Source: DASSKO01 sp035690425 (GTDB lineage: Bacteria > Actinomycetota > Actinomycetes > Propionibacteriales > Nocardioidaceae). Taken from it: a stretch of DNA of 34,068 nucleotides. The stretch is from NCBI GenBank assembly GCA_035690425.1, contig DASSKO010000156.1:1-34068 (forward strand), written 5' to 3'. A program made the translations under genes and the position numbers. Under the pieces are notes generated by a model, which had not been told where the DNA came from, made no database searches, and worked only from the letters and a program-made list of their open reading frames with translations. Below are positions 1 to 6,915 of the stretch, one piece after another (position 1 is the stretch's first letter; each line of letters begins with the position of its first letter).

Positions 1-1165
1 CGGCCAGCGACTCGGCGGGCATCGCCCGGTCCGTGGAGTTCTGGGTGCAGACGACCGAGGAGAGCACTGGTTCGAACGCGTCCAGCACACCTTCGACGTC
101 CTTGTCCCCCATCACGCCGAGCACGCCGACCAGCGGGCTCAGCGCGAACGCCTCCTGCACCGCCTCAGCGGTGGCTCGGGCGCCGTGCGGGTTGTGTGCG
201 GAGTCGACCAGCACGGTGGGGCTGCGCCGCACGACCTCCAGCCGGGCCGGTGAGTCGGCCTGCCCGAAGGCCTCCGTGACGATCTCGGGGTCGAGCGCCT
301 CGCCGCCGCCGCCCAGCGCCTCCACGGCTGCCACGGCACAGGCCGCGTTGTGTGCCTGGTGCACGCCGTGCAGCGGGAGGAAGATCTCGTCGTACTGCCC
401 GGAGAGCCCCTTGAGGCTGACCATCTGGCCACCGACGCCCACCGAACGCTCGGCGATGCCGAACTCCACCCCCTCGCGGGCCACGGTCGCCTCGACCTCG
501 ACAGCACGGCGCAACAGCACCTCGGCCACCTCGACCGACTGCTGCGCGAGGACGGCGAAGGTGCCCGACTTGATGATGCCGCTCTTCTCCGCCGCGATCT
601 CCTCCGGCGTGGCACCCAGCAGGTGCGTGTGGTCGATGTCCACGGGGGTGATCACGGCGACCTGCGCGTCGGCCACGTTGGTCGCGTCCCAGGTGCCGCC
701 GAGGCCGACCTCGAGGACGACGACGTCGACCGGGGCGTCGGCGAACGCGGCGAACGCCATCGCGGTGACCAGCTCGAAGAACGACACGGGGTGCTGCGCC
801 GACCGCTCGACGATCTCGGCGTACGGGGCGACCTCGGCGAAGACCTCGACGAAGCGCTCCTCGCTGAGCGGCTCGCCGTCGACGCAGATCCGCTCCCGCA
901 TCGACTCCACGTGCGGGCTGGTGAACCGTCCCGTGCGCAGACCCCGGGCCCGCAGCAGCGCGTCGACCATCCGGGCCGTGGAGGTCTTGCCGTTGGTGCC
1001 GGTCAGGTGGACGACCGGAGCGGCGTGCTGCGGACTGCCGAGCAGGTCGCACAGCGCCCGGATCCGGTCCATCGACGGCTCCATCCGGGTCTCGGGCCAG
1101 CGGGAAAGCATCGCGGCCTCGACGGCGGCGTACGCGGAGGGCGGGGAAGCAGTGGAGTCTGACAT
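1..1165 (-). CDS. folC: Folylpolyglutamate synthase / dihydrofolate synthase (C-terminus beyond window)
   Basis: A Mur-ligase-family ATP enzyme of the cytoplasm that joins glutamate to dihydropteroate and extends folate polyglutamate tails. About 388 residues are visible; the C-terminus runs off the left edge. The ATP loop GTNGKTS lies at residues 56-62, followed by an FTSPH segment and a GLGGTWDATN segment with the usual downstream DHTH motif, all typical of FolC. I chose the ATG at 1165 because a TAGACT -10 box ends 8 nt upstream, suggesting a leaderless mRNA. The gene diverges from valS across about 110 bp. In mycobacteria folC lies directly downstream of valS on the same strand, so the orientation here is altered. 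Family assignment is firm; the exact start is inferred. Confidence 0.95.
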   Translation of the reverse strand, partial: MSDSTASPPSAYAAVEAAMLSRWPETRMEPSMDRIRALCDLLGSPQHAAPVVHLTGTNGKTSTARMVDALLRARGLRTGRFTSPHVESMRERICVDGEPLSEERFVEVFAEVAPYAEIVERSAQHPVSFFELVTAMAFAAFADAPVDVVVLEVGLGGTWDATNVADAQVAVITPVDIDHTHLLGATPEEIAAEKSGIIKSGTFAVLAQQSVEVAEVLLRRAVEVEATVAREGVEFGIAERSVGVGGQMVSLKGLSGQYDEIFLPLHGVHQAHNAACAVAAVEALGGGGEALDPEIVTEAFGQADSPARLEVVRRSPTVLVDSAHNPHGARATAEAVQEAFALSPLVGVLGVMGDKDVEGVLDAFEPVLSSVVCTQNSTDRAMPAESLA

Positions 1166-1173
1166 CGCCTCGG

Positions 1174-1179
1174 AGTCTA
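1174..1179 (-). promoter_or_regulatory. Candidate -10 box of folC (leaderless)
   Basis: TAGACT on the minus strand, 8 nt before the folC ATG. It fits the actinobacterial TANNNT -10 consensus and would place the transcript start at or next to the start codon. Confidence 0.5.
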
Positions 1180-1265
1180 GTGCGGCCAGCAGCGGCGCTG
1201 ACCGCTCGTCACGGCCGCAGCCGGTCACGGGAGCAAGTGGTTCGCTCCCGCCGGTGCACTCACCG

Positions 1266-1271
1266 TAGGAT
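1266..1271 (+). promoter_or_regulatory. Candidate -10 box of valS (leaderless)
   Basis: TAGGAT, 8 nt before the valS ATG. There is no purine-rich Shine-Dalgarno sequence in the gap. Confidence 0.5.
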
Positions 1272-1279
1272 TCGCAATC

Positions 1280-3877
1280 ATGAGCGACGCCGAGAGCACC
1301 CCCGCCGCACCGGCCACCCGGGTCCCGGACCAGCCGGCCCTCGAGGGGCTGGAAGCCAAGTGGGGCCGGATCTGGGAGGAGCAGGGCATCTACCGGTTCG
1401 ACCGGTCCGCCGTAGCGGACCGGGCGCAGGTCTTCTCGATCGACACTCCGCCGCCGACGGTGTCGGGGTCGCTGCACGTGGGCCACGTGTTCTCCTACAC
1501 CCACACCGACACCATCGCGCGGTTCCAGCGGATGCGGGGCAAGGAGGTCTTCTACCCGATGGGGTGGGACGACAATGGGCTGCCCACGGAGCGCCGGGTG
1601 CAGAACTACTTCGGGGTCCGCTGCGACCCCTCACTGCCCCACGACCCCGACTTCACCCCGCCGGAGAAGCCGGACCCGAAGCGGCAAGTGCCGATCTCGC
1701 GACAGAACTTCATCGACCTATGCGAGCGGTTGGCACAGGACGACGAAAGTGCCTTCGAGGCGCTTTGGCGGAAGGTGGGCCTCTCGGTCGACTGGCGGCT
1801 GACCTACACCACGATCAGCGACGACACCCGGGCGGTGTCACAGCGCGCGTTCCTGCGCAATCTCGCCCGCGACGAGGCCTACCTGTCCGAGGCACCGACC
1901 ATGTGGGACGTGACGTTCCAGACCGCGGTCGCGCAGGCGGAGCTGGAGGCCCGCGACTATCCGGGGCACTTCCACCGCGTCGCCTTCCACGGCCCCACCG
2001 GTCCCGTGCACGTCGAGACGACCAGGCCCGAGCTGGTCCCGGCCTGTGTCGCGCTGATCGCCCACCCCGACGACGCACGCTACCAGCCGCTGTTCGGCAG
2101 CACCGTGCGCTCGCCGCTCTTCGACGTCGAGGTGCCGGTCCTGGCACACCCGGCGGCCGAGCCGGACAAGGGCGCCGGCATCGCGATGTGCTGCACCTTC
2201 GGCGACCTGACCGACGTGCAGTGGTGGCGTGAGCTGGCGCTGCCGACCCGCACCGTCGTCGGCCGCGACGGCCGGGTGCTGCGCGAGACCCCGGAGTGGG
2301 TCGGCACGGACGCCGCCCGAGCGGCGTACGCGCAGCTGGCCGGCAAGACCGTCTTCAGCGCGCGGGAGCAGGTCGTGGGACTGCTGCGCGAGAGCGGCGA
2401 CCTGGCCGGCGACCCGGAGCCGACGCAGCGCAAGGCCAACTTCTTCGAGAAGGGGGACAAGCCGCTGGAGATCGTCTCCACCCGGCAGTGGTACATCCGC
2501 AACGGCGGCCGCGACGCCGGCTTACGCCGGCGCCTGGTCGACCGCGGCGGTGAGATCCGCTGGATCCCGGAGTACATGCGACACCGCTACGACAACTGGG
2601 TCGGCGGTCTCAACGGCGACTGGCTGATCAGCCGGCAACGCTTCTTCGGGGTGGCCATCCCGGTCTGGTACCGCCTCGACGGCGACGGCGAGCCGGTCTA
2701 CGACTCGCCGATCGTGCCGGCCGAGGACGCGCTGCCGGTCGATCCCACGTCGCAGAGCCCGGCCGGGTACGACGAGGACCAGCGCGGCAAGCCGAACGGC
2801 TTCATCGGCGACCCCGACGTGATGGACACCTGGGCGACGTCCTCGCTCACCCCGCACATCGCCGGGGGCTGGGAACGCGACCCCGCGCTGTTCGACCTGG
2901 TCTTCCCGATGGACCTCAACACCCACGCGCACGACATCATCCGCACCTGGCTGTTCTCCCGGGTGGTGCGGGCGCACTTCGAGAACGACTCGGTGCCGTG
3001 GACGCACGCGATGATCTCGGGGTTCGTGGTCGACCCGGACCGCAAGAAGATGAGCAAGTCCAAGGGCAACGTGGTCGTGCCGGTCGACATCCTGGACAAG
3101 TTCGGGGCCGACGCGGTGCGCTGGCGGGCCGCGACGGCGCGTCCGGGCGCGGACTCGCCGTTCGACGAGAGCCAGATGAAGGTCGGCCGGCGGCTGGCGA
3201 TGAAGGTGCTCAACGCGTCGAAGTTCGTGCTCGGGCTCGGCGCTGTGCAGCCGTCGCCGTCCGCCGTCCGCGAGCCCGTCGACTGCGCGCTGCTCGGCGG
3301 CCTGGACGTGGTCCTGCGGCAGGCGACCGAGGCGTTCGAGGCCTTCGACTACACCTCGGCGCTGGAGGTCACCGAGCGGTTCTTCTGGTCCTTCTGCGAC
3401 GACTACCTCGAGCTGGTGAAGGAGCGCGCGTACGGCAGCCGGGGCGCGGACGCGGCCGCCTCCGCGCGGGCGACGCTGGCGATCGCACTGTCGGTGCAGC
3501 TGCGGCTGCTGGCGCCGTTCCTGCCGTACGTGACCGACGAGGTGTGGTCGTGGTGGCGGGAGGGCTCGATCCACCGCCAGCCATGGCCGGTCGCCGCCGA
3601 GCTCGGATCGGCCGCGGCGGCCTCGCCGGACCTGCTGGACGCAGTCGCAGGTGTGCTGGTCGCGCTGCGCGGCGCCAAGTCGCAGGCCAAGGTCTCGATG
3701 CGGACCGAGATCAGCGGCGCCGAGGTGCGTGGGCCCGCCGGCACGCTGGCGCTGGCCAGGAGGGCCGATGCCGACCTGCGCGCCGTCGGCCGGGTGAGTG
3801 GTGAGCTGGTCTACACCAGCGACGACAGCGCCGACGGTGTCACGGTCGACGCCGACCTCGTCACCTCCGACGCCTGA
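1280..3877 (+). CDS. valS: Valyl-tRNA synthetase, archaeal/Rickettsia type (type 2)
   Basis: Class I aminoacyl-tRNA synthetase charging tRNA-Val; 865 residues. The HIGH motif is HVGH at 66-69 and KMSKS is at 590-594. Segments such as PPPTVSGSLHVGH, FYPMGWDDNGLPTERRVQNYFG, CCTFGDLTDVQWW, DNWVGGLNGDWLISRQRFFG and FPMDLNTHAHDIIRTW match the ValRS class of archaea and Rickettsia as I recall it. The bacterial class has PPNVTGSLHMGH and GTDHAG instead. It also ends without the C-terminal coiled-coil arm of bacterial ValRS. The start is the ATG 8 nt after a TAGGAT box. It diverges from folC, whereas in Mycobacterium the two are co-directional and ValRS is of the bacterial type. Function is firm; acquisition by transfer is inference. 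Confidence 0.95.
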   Translation: MSDAESTPAAPATRVPDQPALEGLEAKWGRIWEEQGIYRFDRSAVADRAQVFSIDTPPPTVSGSLHVGHVFSYTHTDTIARFQRMRGKEVFYPMGWDDNGLPTERRVQNYFGVRCDPSLPHDPDFTPPEKPDPKRQVPISRQNFIDLCERLAQDDESAFEALWRKVGLSVDWRLTYTTISDDTRAVSQRAFLRNLARDEAYLSEAPTMWDVTFQTAVAQAELEARDYPGHFHRVAFHGPTGPVHVETTRPELVPACVALIAHPDDARYQPLFGSTVRSPLFDVEVPVLAHPAAEPDKGAGIAMCCTFGDLTDVQWWRELALPTRTVVGRDGRVLRETPEWVGTDAARAAYAQLAGKTVFSAREQVVGLLRESGDLAGDPEPTQRKANFFEKGDKPLEIVSTRQWYIRNGGRDAGLRRRLVDRGGEIRWIPEYMRHRYDNWVGGLNGDWLISRQRFFGVAIPVWYRLDGDGEPVYDSPIVPAEDALPVDPTSQSPAGYDEDQRGKPNGFIGDPDVMDTWATSSLTPHIAGGWERDPALFDLVFPMDLNTHAHDIIRTWLFSRVVRAHFENDSVPWTHAMISGFVVDPDRKKMSKSKGNVVVPVDILDKFGADAVRWRAATARPGADSPFDESQMKVGRRLAMKVLNASKFVLGLGAVQPSPSAVREPVDCALLGGLDVVLRQATEAFEAFDYTSALEVTERFFWSFCDDYLELVKERAYGSRGADAAASARATLAIALSVQLRLLAPFLPYVTDEVWSWWREGSIHRQPWPVAAELGSAAAASPDLLDAVAGVLVALRGAKSQAKVSMRTEISGAEVRGPAGTLALARRADADLRAVGRVSGELVYTSDDSADGVTVDADLVTSDA

Positions 3878-3881
3878 CCAC

Positions 3882-3897
3882 TCCCGCTTGTACGGGA
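3882..3897 (+). terminator. Short hairpin after valS
   Basis: Arms TCCCG and CGGGA around a 6-nt loop, starting 5 nt after the valS stop. It has no T-tract, so it is a weak terminator candidate. Confidence 0.3.
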
Positions 3898-3916
3898 ATG
3901 CCTGCGGGACGCGTGC

Positions 3917-3969
3917 CAGTTGACGATCTGGCTGTTTGAGTCGCCTCGAACCAACAACATCGTCAACTG
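3917..3969. repeat. Nested inverted repeat in the valS/clpX convergent gap
   Basis: Perfect 11-bp arms, CAGTTGACGAT at 3917-3927 and ATCGTCAACTG at 3959-3969. Inside them is a 7-bp stem (GTTTGAG at 3934-3940 against CTCGAAC at 3945-3951, one G-T pair). It lies between convergent gene ends. A bidirectional terminator is the simplest reading; a protein-binding palindrome is possible. Confidence 0.45.
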
Positions 3970-3980
3970 ACGGAGACTGT

Positions 3981-3996
3981 CCGGCCCGAGGGCCGG
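3981..3996 (-). terminator. Candidate clpX terminator hairpin
   Basis: CCGGCC and GGCCGG arms with a CGAG loop, immediately after the clpX stop codon. There is no T-tract, as is common in high-GC actinobacteria. Confidence 0.5.
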
Positions 3997-3997
3997 C

Positions 3998-5302
3998 TCA
4001 GGCCGACTTGCGCTTCTTCGGCTCCGGCTCGCGGGGCACCAGCGTCGGGTTGACGTTGGAGGAGACGACCTCGCCGGTCACGACGACCTTGGCGATGTCT
4101 TCGCGGCTGGGCACGTCATACATGACGTGCAGCAGCACCTCTTCCATGATCGCACGCAGGCCGCGGGCACCGGTGCCGCGCAGCATCGCCTGATCGGCGA
4201 TTGCCTCGACCGCGTCCGGGGTGAACTCCAGCTCGACGTGGTCGAGCTCGAACAGCTTCTGGTACTGCCGGGTCAGTGCGTTCTTGGGCTCGGTGAGGAT
4301 CTGGATCAGCGCCGCGCGGTCGAGGTGGTTGACCGTGGCGATCACCGGCAGCCGACCGATGAACTCCGGGATCAGGCCGAACTTCAGCAGATCCTCGGGC
4401 ATCACCTCGTCGAGCGCCTCGTCCGACTCGACCTCTTCATCGTCATGCACCCTCGCGGTGAAGCCCAAGGTCTTCTTGCCGGCGCGCGACTCGATGATCT
4501 GGTCCAGACCGGCGAACGCACCCCCCACCACGAACAAGATGTTGGTGGTGTCGATCTGGATGAACTCCTGGTGCGGGTGCTTGCGCCCACCCTGCGGCGG
4601 AACCGAGGCGGTGGTGCCCTCGAGGATCTTCAGCAGCGCCTGCTGCACGCCCTCCCCGGAGACGTCGCGGGTGATCGACGGGTTCTCGCTCTTGCGGGCG
4701 ATCTTGTCGATCTCGTCGATGTAGATGATGCCGTTCTCGGCCTTCTTGACGTCGTAGTCAGCGGCCTGGATCAGCTTGAGGAGAATGTTCTCCACGTCCT
4801 CACCCACATAGCCGGCCTCGGTGAGCGCGGTGGCGTCGGCGATCGCGAACGGGACGTTGAGCCTCCGAGCCAGCGTCTGCGCGAGGTAGGTCTTGCCGCA
4901 GCCGGTCGGGCCGATGAGCAAAATGTTGGACTTGGCGAGCTCGACCGGGTCGTCCTTGGGCTGCTTGCTGCTGTGCTTGCTACTGGGCTTGTCGGTGCCG
5001 GCGACACCAGCCTGCACGCGCTTGTAGTGGTTGTAGACCGCCACCGCGAGCGACTTCTTCGCGGAGTCCTGGCCGATCACGTAGGAGTGGAGGAACTCAT
5101 AGATCTCACGGGGCTTGGGCAGCTCCTCGAGCCCGACGTCGGTGCCCTCGGAGAGCTCCTCCTCGATGATCTCATTGCACAGGTCTATGCATTCGTCACA
5201 GATGTAAACACCTGGACCTGCGATGAGCTTCTTGACCTGCTTCTGGCTCTTTCCGCAGAAGGAGCACTTCAGCAGATCGCCGCCGTCACCGATGCGTGCC
5301 AC
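3998..5302 (-). CDS. clpX: ATP-dependent Clp protease, ATP-binding unfoldase ClpX
   Basis: AAA+ hexameric unfoldase that recognises tagged substrates and feeds them into ClpP; 434 residues. An N-terminal zinc-binding domain has Cys13, Cys16, Cys35 and Cys38. Walker A GPTGCGKT is at 131-138, Walker B is IIYIDEIDK, the ClpP-docking loop reads LGF (in KKTLGFTARV), and sensor 2 is GARGLRA. A Ser/Lys-rich stretch at about 103-118 lengthens the linker before Walker A. I chose the GTG at 5302, which gives the standard N-terminus before the zinc finger and has GAGGAG 9 nt upstream. The frame stays open further upstream, but those 47 residues do not look like ClpX. It follows clpP2 on the same strand but is separated by 196 bp carrying its own control region. 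Confidence 0.96.
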   Translation of the reverse strand: MARIGDGGDLLKCSFCGKSQKQVKKLIAGPGVYICDECIDLCNEIIEEELSEGTDVGLEELPKPREIYEFLHSYVIGQDSAKKSLAVAVYNHYKRVQAGVAGTDKPSSKHSSKQPKDDPVELAKSNILLIGPTGCGKTYLAQTLARRLNVPFAIADATALTEAGYVGEDVENILLKLIQAADYDVKKAENGIIYIDEIDKIARKSENPSITRDVSGEGVQQALLKILEGTTASVPPQGGRKHPHQEFIQIDTTNILFVVGGAFAGLDQIIESRAGKKTLGFTARVHDDEEVESDEALDEVMPEDLLKFGLIPEFIGRLPVIATVNHLDRAALIQILTEPKNALTRQYQKLFELDHVELEFTPDAVEAIADQAMLRGTGARGLRAIMEEVLLHVMYDVPSREDIAKVVVTGEVVSSNVNPTLVPREPEPKKRKSA

Positions 5303-5363
5303 CCGGGACGTCTCCTCACGACTCAGGCCCGGCCTCGAAACGACCGAGCGGTGTATGGGTCCG

Positions 5364-5369
5364 ACGGTA
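5364..5369 (-). promoter_or_regulatory. Candidate -10 box of clpX
   Basis: TACCGT on the minus strand, between the ClgR-like box and the clpX ribosome-binding site. It would give a leader of about 55 nt. The evidence is motif fit only. Confidence 0.25.
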
Positions 5370-5424
5370 CTCCCTCGGGGCGACAGCCGGGGCGAGCATT
5401 CGCTCGCGGCGTGGCCCTGATCAG

Positions 5425-5441
5425 GTACGCCGAGAGCGAAC
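5425..5441 (-). promoter_or_regulatory. Candidate ClgR operator upstream of clpX
   Basis: GTACGC-N5-GCGAAC, one mismatch from the GTTCGC-N5-GCGAAC arms I recall for ClgR, whose CGC and GCG triplets are described as critical. It lies about 120 bp upstream of the clpX start. A second palindrome, GCGAGC-ATTC-GCTCGC, lies at 5392-5407. ClgR is the known activator of clp genes in actinobacteria. Confidence 0.5.
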
Positions 5442-5498
5442 ACTCCCCACCACAGGTATCGACCGGGCGGAGAGGGAGCGCGCCACCGCGGCTTCCCC

Positions 5499-6104
5499 TC
5501 AGACCTGCGGCACCTGCTTGAGCGAGGCGAGCACCTGGTCGACCAGCCCGTACTCGACGGCCTGCTCAGCGGTGAGGATCTTGTCGCGCTCGATGTCCTG
5601 CTCCACCTGCTTGACGTCCTTGCCGGTGTTGTCAGCGATCATCTGCTCGAGCAGCGAGCGCATCCGCAGGATCTCGTTGGCCTGGATCTCGATGTCGGAG
5701 GCCTGGCCGTAGGTGCCCTCGGTGTAAGGCTGGTGGATCAGGATGCGCGAGTTGGGCAACGCCAGCCGCTTGCCCGGCGTACCCGCCGCCAGCAGGATCG
5801 CTGCCGCCGAGGCCGCCTGACCCAGACACACCGTCTGGATGTCGGGCTTGATGTAGCGCATCGTGTCGTAGATCGCGGTCAGCGCGGTGAACGAACCGCC
5901 CGGCGAGTTGATGTAGAGACTGATGTCGCGCTCGGGGTCCATCTGCTGCAGGCACAGCAACTGCGCCATCACGGCGTTGGCGATGTCGTCGGCGATCGGC
6001 GTGCCGAGGAAGATGATGCGGTCCTCGAACAGCTTGCCGTAGGGGTCGATCCGGCGGTAGCCGTAGGACGTGCGCTCTTCCCACTGCGGGATGATGTAGT
6101 TCAT
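5499..6104 (-). CDS. clpP2: ATP-dependent Clp protease proteolytic subunit ClpP2
   Basis: Serine peptidase subunit of the barrel-shaped ClpP core; 201 residues, the usual size. The catalytic triad can be read as Ser99 (GQAASAAA), His124 (ILIHQP) and Asp174 (ERDK). The ASAAA context is typical of actinobacterial ClpP2, as opposed to ASMGQ in ClpP1. The ATG at 6104 is preceded by GGAGG 6 nt away, which settles the start although the frame is open upstream. It lies 11 nt downstream of the clpP1 stop, so the two form an operon. In mycobacteria ClpP1 and ClpP2 form a mixed double ring that works with ClpX or ClpC; the same is expected here. Confidence 0.96.
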   Translation of the reverse strand: MNYIIPQWEERTSYGYRRIDPYGKLFEDRIIFLGTPIADDIANAVMAQLLCLQQMDPERDISLYINSPGGSFTALTAIYDTMRYIKPDIQTVCLGQAASAAAILLAAGTPGKRLALPNSRILIHQPYTEGTYGQASDIEIQANEILRMRSLLEQMIADNTGKDVKQVEQDIERDKILTAEQAVEYGLVDQVLASLKQVPQV

Positions 6105-6115
6105 TGTTCCTCCAC

Positions 6116-6724
6116 TCAGTGGGCTGGTCGGGCGTGGTCGGGCACCTGGCCCACACTCGCCACCACGTGGTCGATGAAGCCGTACTCGAGCGCCTGGTCG
6201 GCGGTGAACCAGCGATCGCGGTCGGAGTCGGTCTCGACCTGCTCGACCGTCTGGCCGGTGTGCTGGGCGATCAGCGCCTGCATCGTCCTCTTGATGTAGA
6301 GCGACTGCTCGGCCTGGATCTTGATGTCGGACGCGGACCCGCCGAGTCCACCCGAGGGCTGGTGCATCATGATCCGCGCGTGCGGCAGTGAGTATCGCTT
6401 GCCCGGCGCACCGGCACACAGCAGGAACTGCCCCATCGACGCGGCCAGACCCATCCCGTAGGTGGCGACGTCGTTGGAGATGAACTGCATCGTGTCGTAG
6501 ATCGCCATGCCCGCGTCGACCGAGCCACCGGGCGAGTTGATGTAGAGGTTGATATCGCGCTGGGGGTCCTCGGCGCTCAACAGCAACATCTGCGCGCAGA
6601 TCGCGTTGGCGTTCTGGTCGCGAACCTCGGAGCCGAGGAACACGATCCGCTCTCGGAGCAGCCGCTGGTAGATGTGGTCGTCGAGGCCGTAGCCGGACGC
6701 GCCGCCGTTCATCTGTGTGCCCAT
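6116..6724 (-). CDS. clpP1: ATP-dependent Clp protease proteolytic subunit ClpP1
   Basis: Paralogue of ClpP2 and first gene of the clpP1-clpP2 operon. Counted from the ATG at 6724 (202 residues), the triad is Ser96 (GLAASMGQ), His121 (IMMHQP) and Asp170 (DRDRW). The start is ambiguous. The ATG at 6724 gives a length close to M. tuberculosis ClpP1 (200 residues). However, a GTG at 6751 (211 residues) lies 7 nt after a TAGGGT -10 box and would be a leaderless start. The protein matures by N-terminal propeptide removal in related species, so either is workable. A ClgR-like box lies about 50 bp upstream of the -10. The gene diverges from the M18 aminopeptidase. Confidence 0.94.
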   Translation of the reverse strand: MGTQMNGGASGYGLDDHIYQRLLRERIVFLGSEVRDQNANAICAQMLLLSAEDPQRDINLYINSPGGSVDAGMAIYDTMQFISNDVATYGMGLAASMGQFLLCAGAPGKRYSLPHARIMMHQPSGGLGGSASDIKIQAEQSLYIKRTMQALIAQHTGQTVEQVETDSDRDRWFTADQALEYGFIDHVVASVGQVPDHARPAH

Positions 6725-6758
6725 CGTTGGGTCCGTCAATGGCGTGTTCACGGGTTCG

Positions 6759-6764
6759 ACCCTA
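6759..6764 (-). promoter_or_regulatory. Candidate -10 box of clpP1
   Basis: TAGGGT on the minus strand, 7 nt before a possible GTG start at 6751 and 34 nt before the ATG at 6724. Confidence 0.5.
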
Positions 6765-6802
6765 GCGGGCGCCCCTGACAAAGCCACGAGGCGCCGTTGC
6801 CT

Positions 6803-6819
6803 GTTCGCCCACAGCGCAA
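6803..6819 (-). promoter_or_regulatory. Candidate ClgR operator upstream of clpP1P2
   Basis: GTTCGC-N5-GCGCAA: a perfect left arm and the critical GCG of the right arm. Its centre is about 50 bp upstream of the TAGGGT -10 box, a reasonable distance for an activator. With the similar box upstream of clpX, it suggests co-regulation of the Clp genes. Confidence 0.5.
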
Positions 6820-6903
6820 GGTCGACCCGCCTGCGCCCCACGAGCCCGCGGCCTGGATCGGCGAGCGTGCTCATCCGCCGGTTCGGACTCGACGGCCGGA
6901 CTC

Positions 6904-6909
6904 TAGGGT
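6904..6909 (+). promoter_or_regulatory. Candidate -10 box of the M18 aminopeptidase (leaderless)
   Basis: TAGGGT, 6 nt before the ATG, with no Shine-Dalgarno sequence between. Confidence 0.5.
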
Positions 6910-6915
6910 TGCCGC

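Noticed and set aside
1180..2232. 350-codon plus-strand frame overlapping valS in another frame.
   Set aside because: Arg/Gly/Pro-rich composition typical of a shifted frame in GC-rich coding DNA; valS explains the region.
5303..5443. 47-residue N-terminal extension of ClpX.
   Set aside because: It covers the ClgR-like box and candidate promoter; the GTG at 5302 has a good ribosome-binding site and gives the family N-terminus.
4127..5521. 464-codon plus-strand frame opposite clpX.
   Set aside because: Leu/Asp/Val-rich antisense shadow; ClpX on the minus strand has every expected motif.
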